In this document: positions 62,681-64,000 of the stretch, in pieces
Layout: each line of letters begins with the position of its first letter
Position numbering within the stretch: the first letter of the stretch is position 1
Assembly (NCBI GenBank): GCA_039566865.1
Contig: CM076954.1
Coordinates: 8,006,001 to 8,070,000 of the forward strand
Direction: 5' to 3'
Source: Aurelia coerulea
Lineage: Eukaryota > Cnidaria > Scyphozoa > Semaeostomeae > Ulmaridae
Length of the DNA stretch: 64,000 nt
Program-made: the position numbers and the translations under genes
The notes under the pieces: generated by a model
The model's database searches: none
The model's input: only the letters and a program-made list of their open reading frames with translations
What the model was told of the DNA's origin: nothing

Positions 62681-64000
62681 TGTTTATTTTCTCAAAGAAA
62701 ACAAAATATAAACACAAAAAGTATGGATTAACGTAACTTAGTAGCTACAATTCATATTATAAAGAGTATTGCACTCATCGTTCTTTAAAACTTTAGTTCG
62801 GCCAGTAACTTCTTTAAGAGCACTCAATTAGTGCTGCAGCAACCCTTCTTTGAAACATTACTATAGATATTAGTTTTTTCTTTGGTCTCATTTTATTTTT
62901 ACTGCATAAACAAACATCGATTAATTAAATTTTTACTTTCTCAAGGAAACAAAATATAAACGCAAAAAGTGTGGATTAACGTAATTTAGTAGCTACAATT
63001 CATATTATGAAGAGTATTGCACTCATCGTTCTTCAAAACTTTAGCTCGGCCAGTAACTTGTTTAAGAGCACTCTATTAGTGCTGCAGCAACCCTTCTTGG
63101 AAACATTACGATAGACACTAGTTTTTTCTTTAGTCTCATTTTAGCTTTACTGCATAGGCAAAAATCGATTAATTAAATGTTTATTTTCTCAAAGAAAACA
63201 AAATATAATCACAAAAACTGTGGATTAACGTACCTAAGTAGCAAAAATTTATATTATAAAAAGTATTGCACTCATCGTTCTTCAAAACTTTAGCTCGGCC
63301 AGTAACTTGTTTAAGAGCACTCTATTAGTGCTGCAGCAACCCTTCTTGGAAACATTACGATAGACACTAGTTTTTTCTTTAGTCTCATTTTAGCTTTACT
63401 GCATAGGCAAAAATCGATTAATTAAATGTTTATTTTCTCAAAGAAAACAAAATATAATCACAAAAACTGTGGATTAACGTACCTAAGTAGCAAAGATTTA
63501 TATTATAAAAAGTATTGCATTCATCGTTCTTTAAAACTTCAGTTCTACCAGTAACTTCTTTTATAGCACTATATTAGTGCTGCAGCAACTATTCTTGGAA
63601 ACGTTACTATAGACATTAGTTTTTTGTTAAGTCCAATTTCATTTTTACTGCATGAATAAACATCGATTAATTAAATGTTTATTTTCTCAAAGAAAACAAA
63701 ATATAAACACAAAAAGTATGGATTAACGTAACTTAGTAGCTACAATTCATATATTAAAGAGTATTGCACTCATCGTTCTTTAAAACTTTAGTTCGGCCAG
63801 TAACTTCTTTAAGAGCACTCTATTAGTGCTGCAGCAACCCTTCTTGGAAACATTACTATAGACATTAGTTTTTTCTTTAGTCTCATTTTAGCTTTACTGC
63901 ATAAACAAACATCGATTAATTAAATTTTTACTTTCTCAAGGAAACAAAATATAAATGAAAAAAGTGTGGATTAACGTAATTTAGTAGCTACAATTCATAT

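Larger units (their letters stand above)
57199..64000 (+). repeat. 248-bp satellite array, right arm
   Basis: The same satellite resumes directly after the transposon, in the same orientation and at the exact point where it was cut (TTAAGAGGACTC against the usual TTAAGAGCACTC). It runs to the window edge as about 27 monomers. Many belong to variants marked by GCTCGGCCAGTAACTTGTTT, ATAGACACTAG or AAATTTTTACTTTCTCAAGG. Part of it is duplicated at a spacing of about 2357 bp: the monomers with GCAGAAGCAAACATTGATC at 59529 and 61886 and their neighbours match closely. Truncated or scrambled monomers are more frequent here than elsewhere (near 61033, 62190 and 62666). No gene is visible. Confidence 0.96.

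Noticed and set aside
1..64000. CRISPR-like repeat-spacer array
   Set aside because: The whole 248-bp unit is repeated; there is no short constant repeat separated by unrelated spacers, and no cas gene.

Overview
The window is non-coding eukaryotic repetitive DNA. About 62.4 kb of the 64 kb is one uninterrupted head-to-tail satellite array on the + strand. The monomer is A+T-rich and about 248 bp long (usually 247-250), giving roughly 250 copies. Almost every monomer has a ClaI-type ATCGAT (or a one-base variant) and most have a PstI CTGCAG, so both recur at the monomer spacing. I found no protein-coding gene, rRNA, complete tRNA, CRISPR array or prokaryotic signal. The species cannot be named from the sequence. 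A long satellite with higher-order structure plus a TTAA-targeting DNA transposon points to a eukaryote, probably an animal (inference).

Layout. Positions 1-8440: mixed monomer variants with one sharply truncated monomer near 6963-7008. Positions 8441-14880: more regular variants and local dimer (498 bp) and trimer (749 bp) duplications. Positions 14881-23631: a ten-monomer, 2549-bp duplication and three of the four copies of a TTTAG microsatellite inside a monomer. Positions 23632-28889 and 28890-34146: two adjacent, nearly identical 5258-bp blocks of 21 monomers each, the clearest higher-order repeat. Positions 34147-36620: mixed variants, the fourth TTTAG tract, then a scrambled unit at 36621-36710. 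Positions 36711-51480: another variant set with 498, 747, 1245 and 1497-bp duplications. Positions 51481-55614: a strict two-monomer (about 497 bp) alternation. Positions 57199-64000: the same satellite again, with several truncated or scrambled monomers.

The one different stretch is 55615-57198. It is a 1584-bp non-autonomous DNA transposon with perfect 17-bp terminal inverted repeats, flanked on both sides by TTAA, and it splits a monomer in frame with the array. It has no transposase. It carries a subterminal hairpin, internal inverted repeats and a short tRNA-A-box-like segment. The satellite resumes in the same orientation and phase on the far side.

Nothing here encodes a molecular system. 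The points of interest are the nested higher-order repeat architecture, a recurrent motif resembling part of the CENP-B box, the recent insertion, and the breakpoints that record unequal exchange. A centromeric or pericentromeric role is plausible but unproven.
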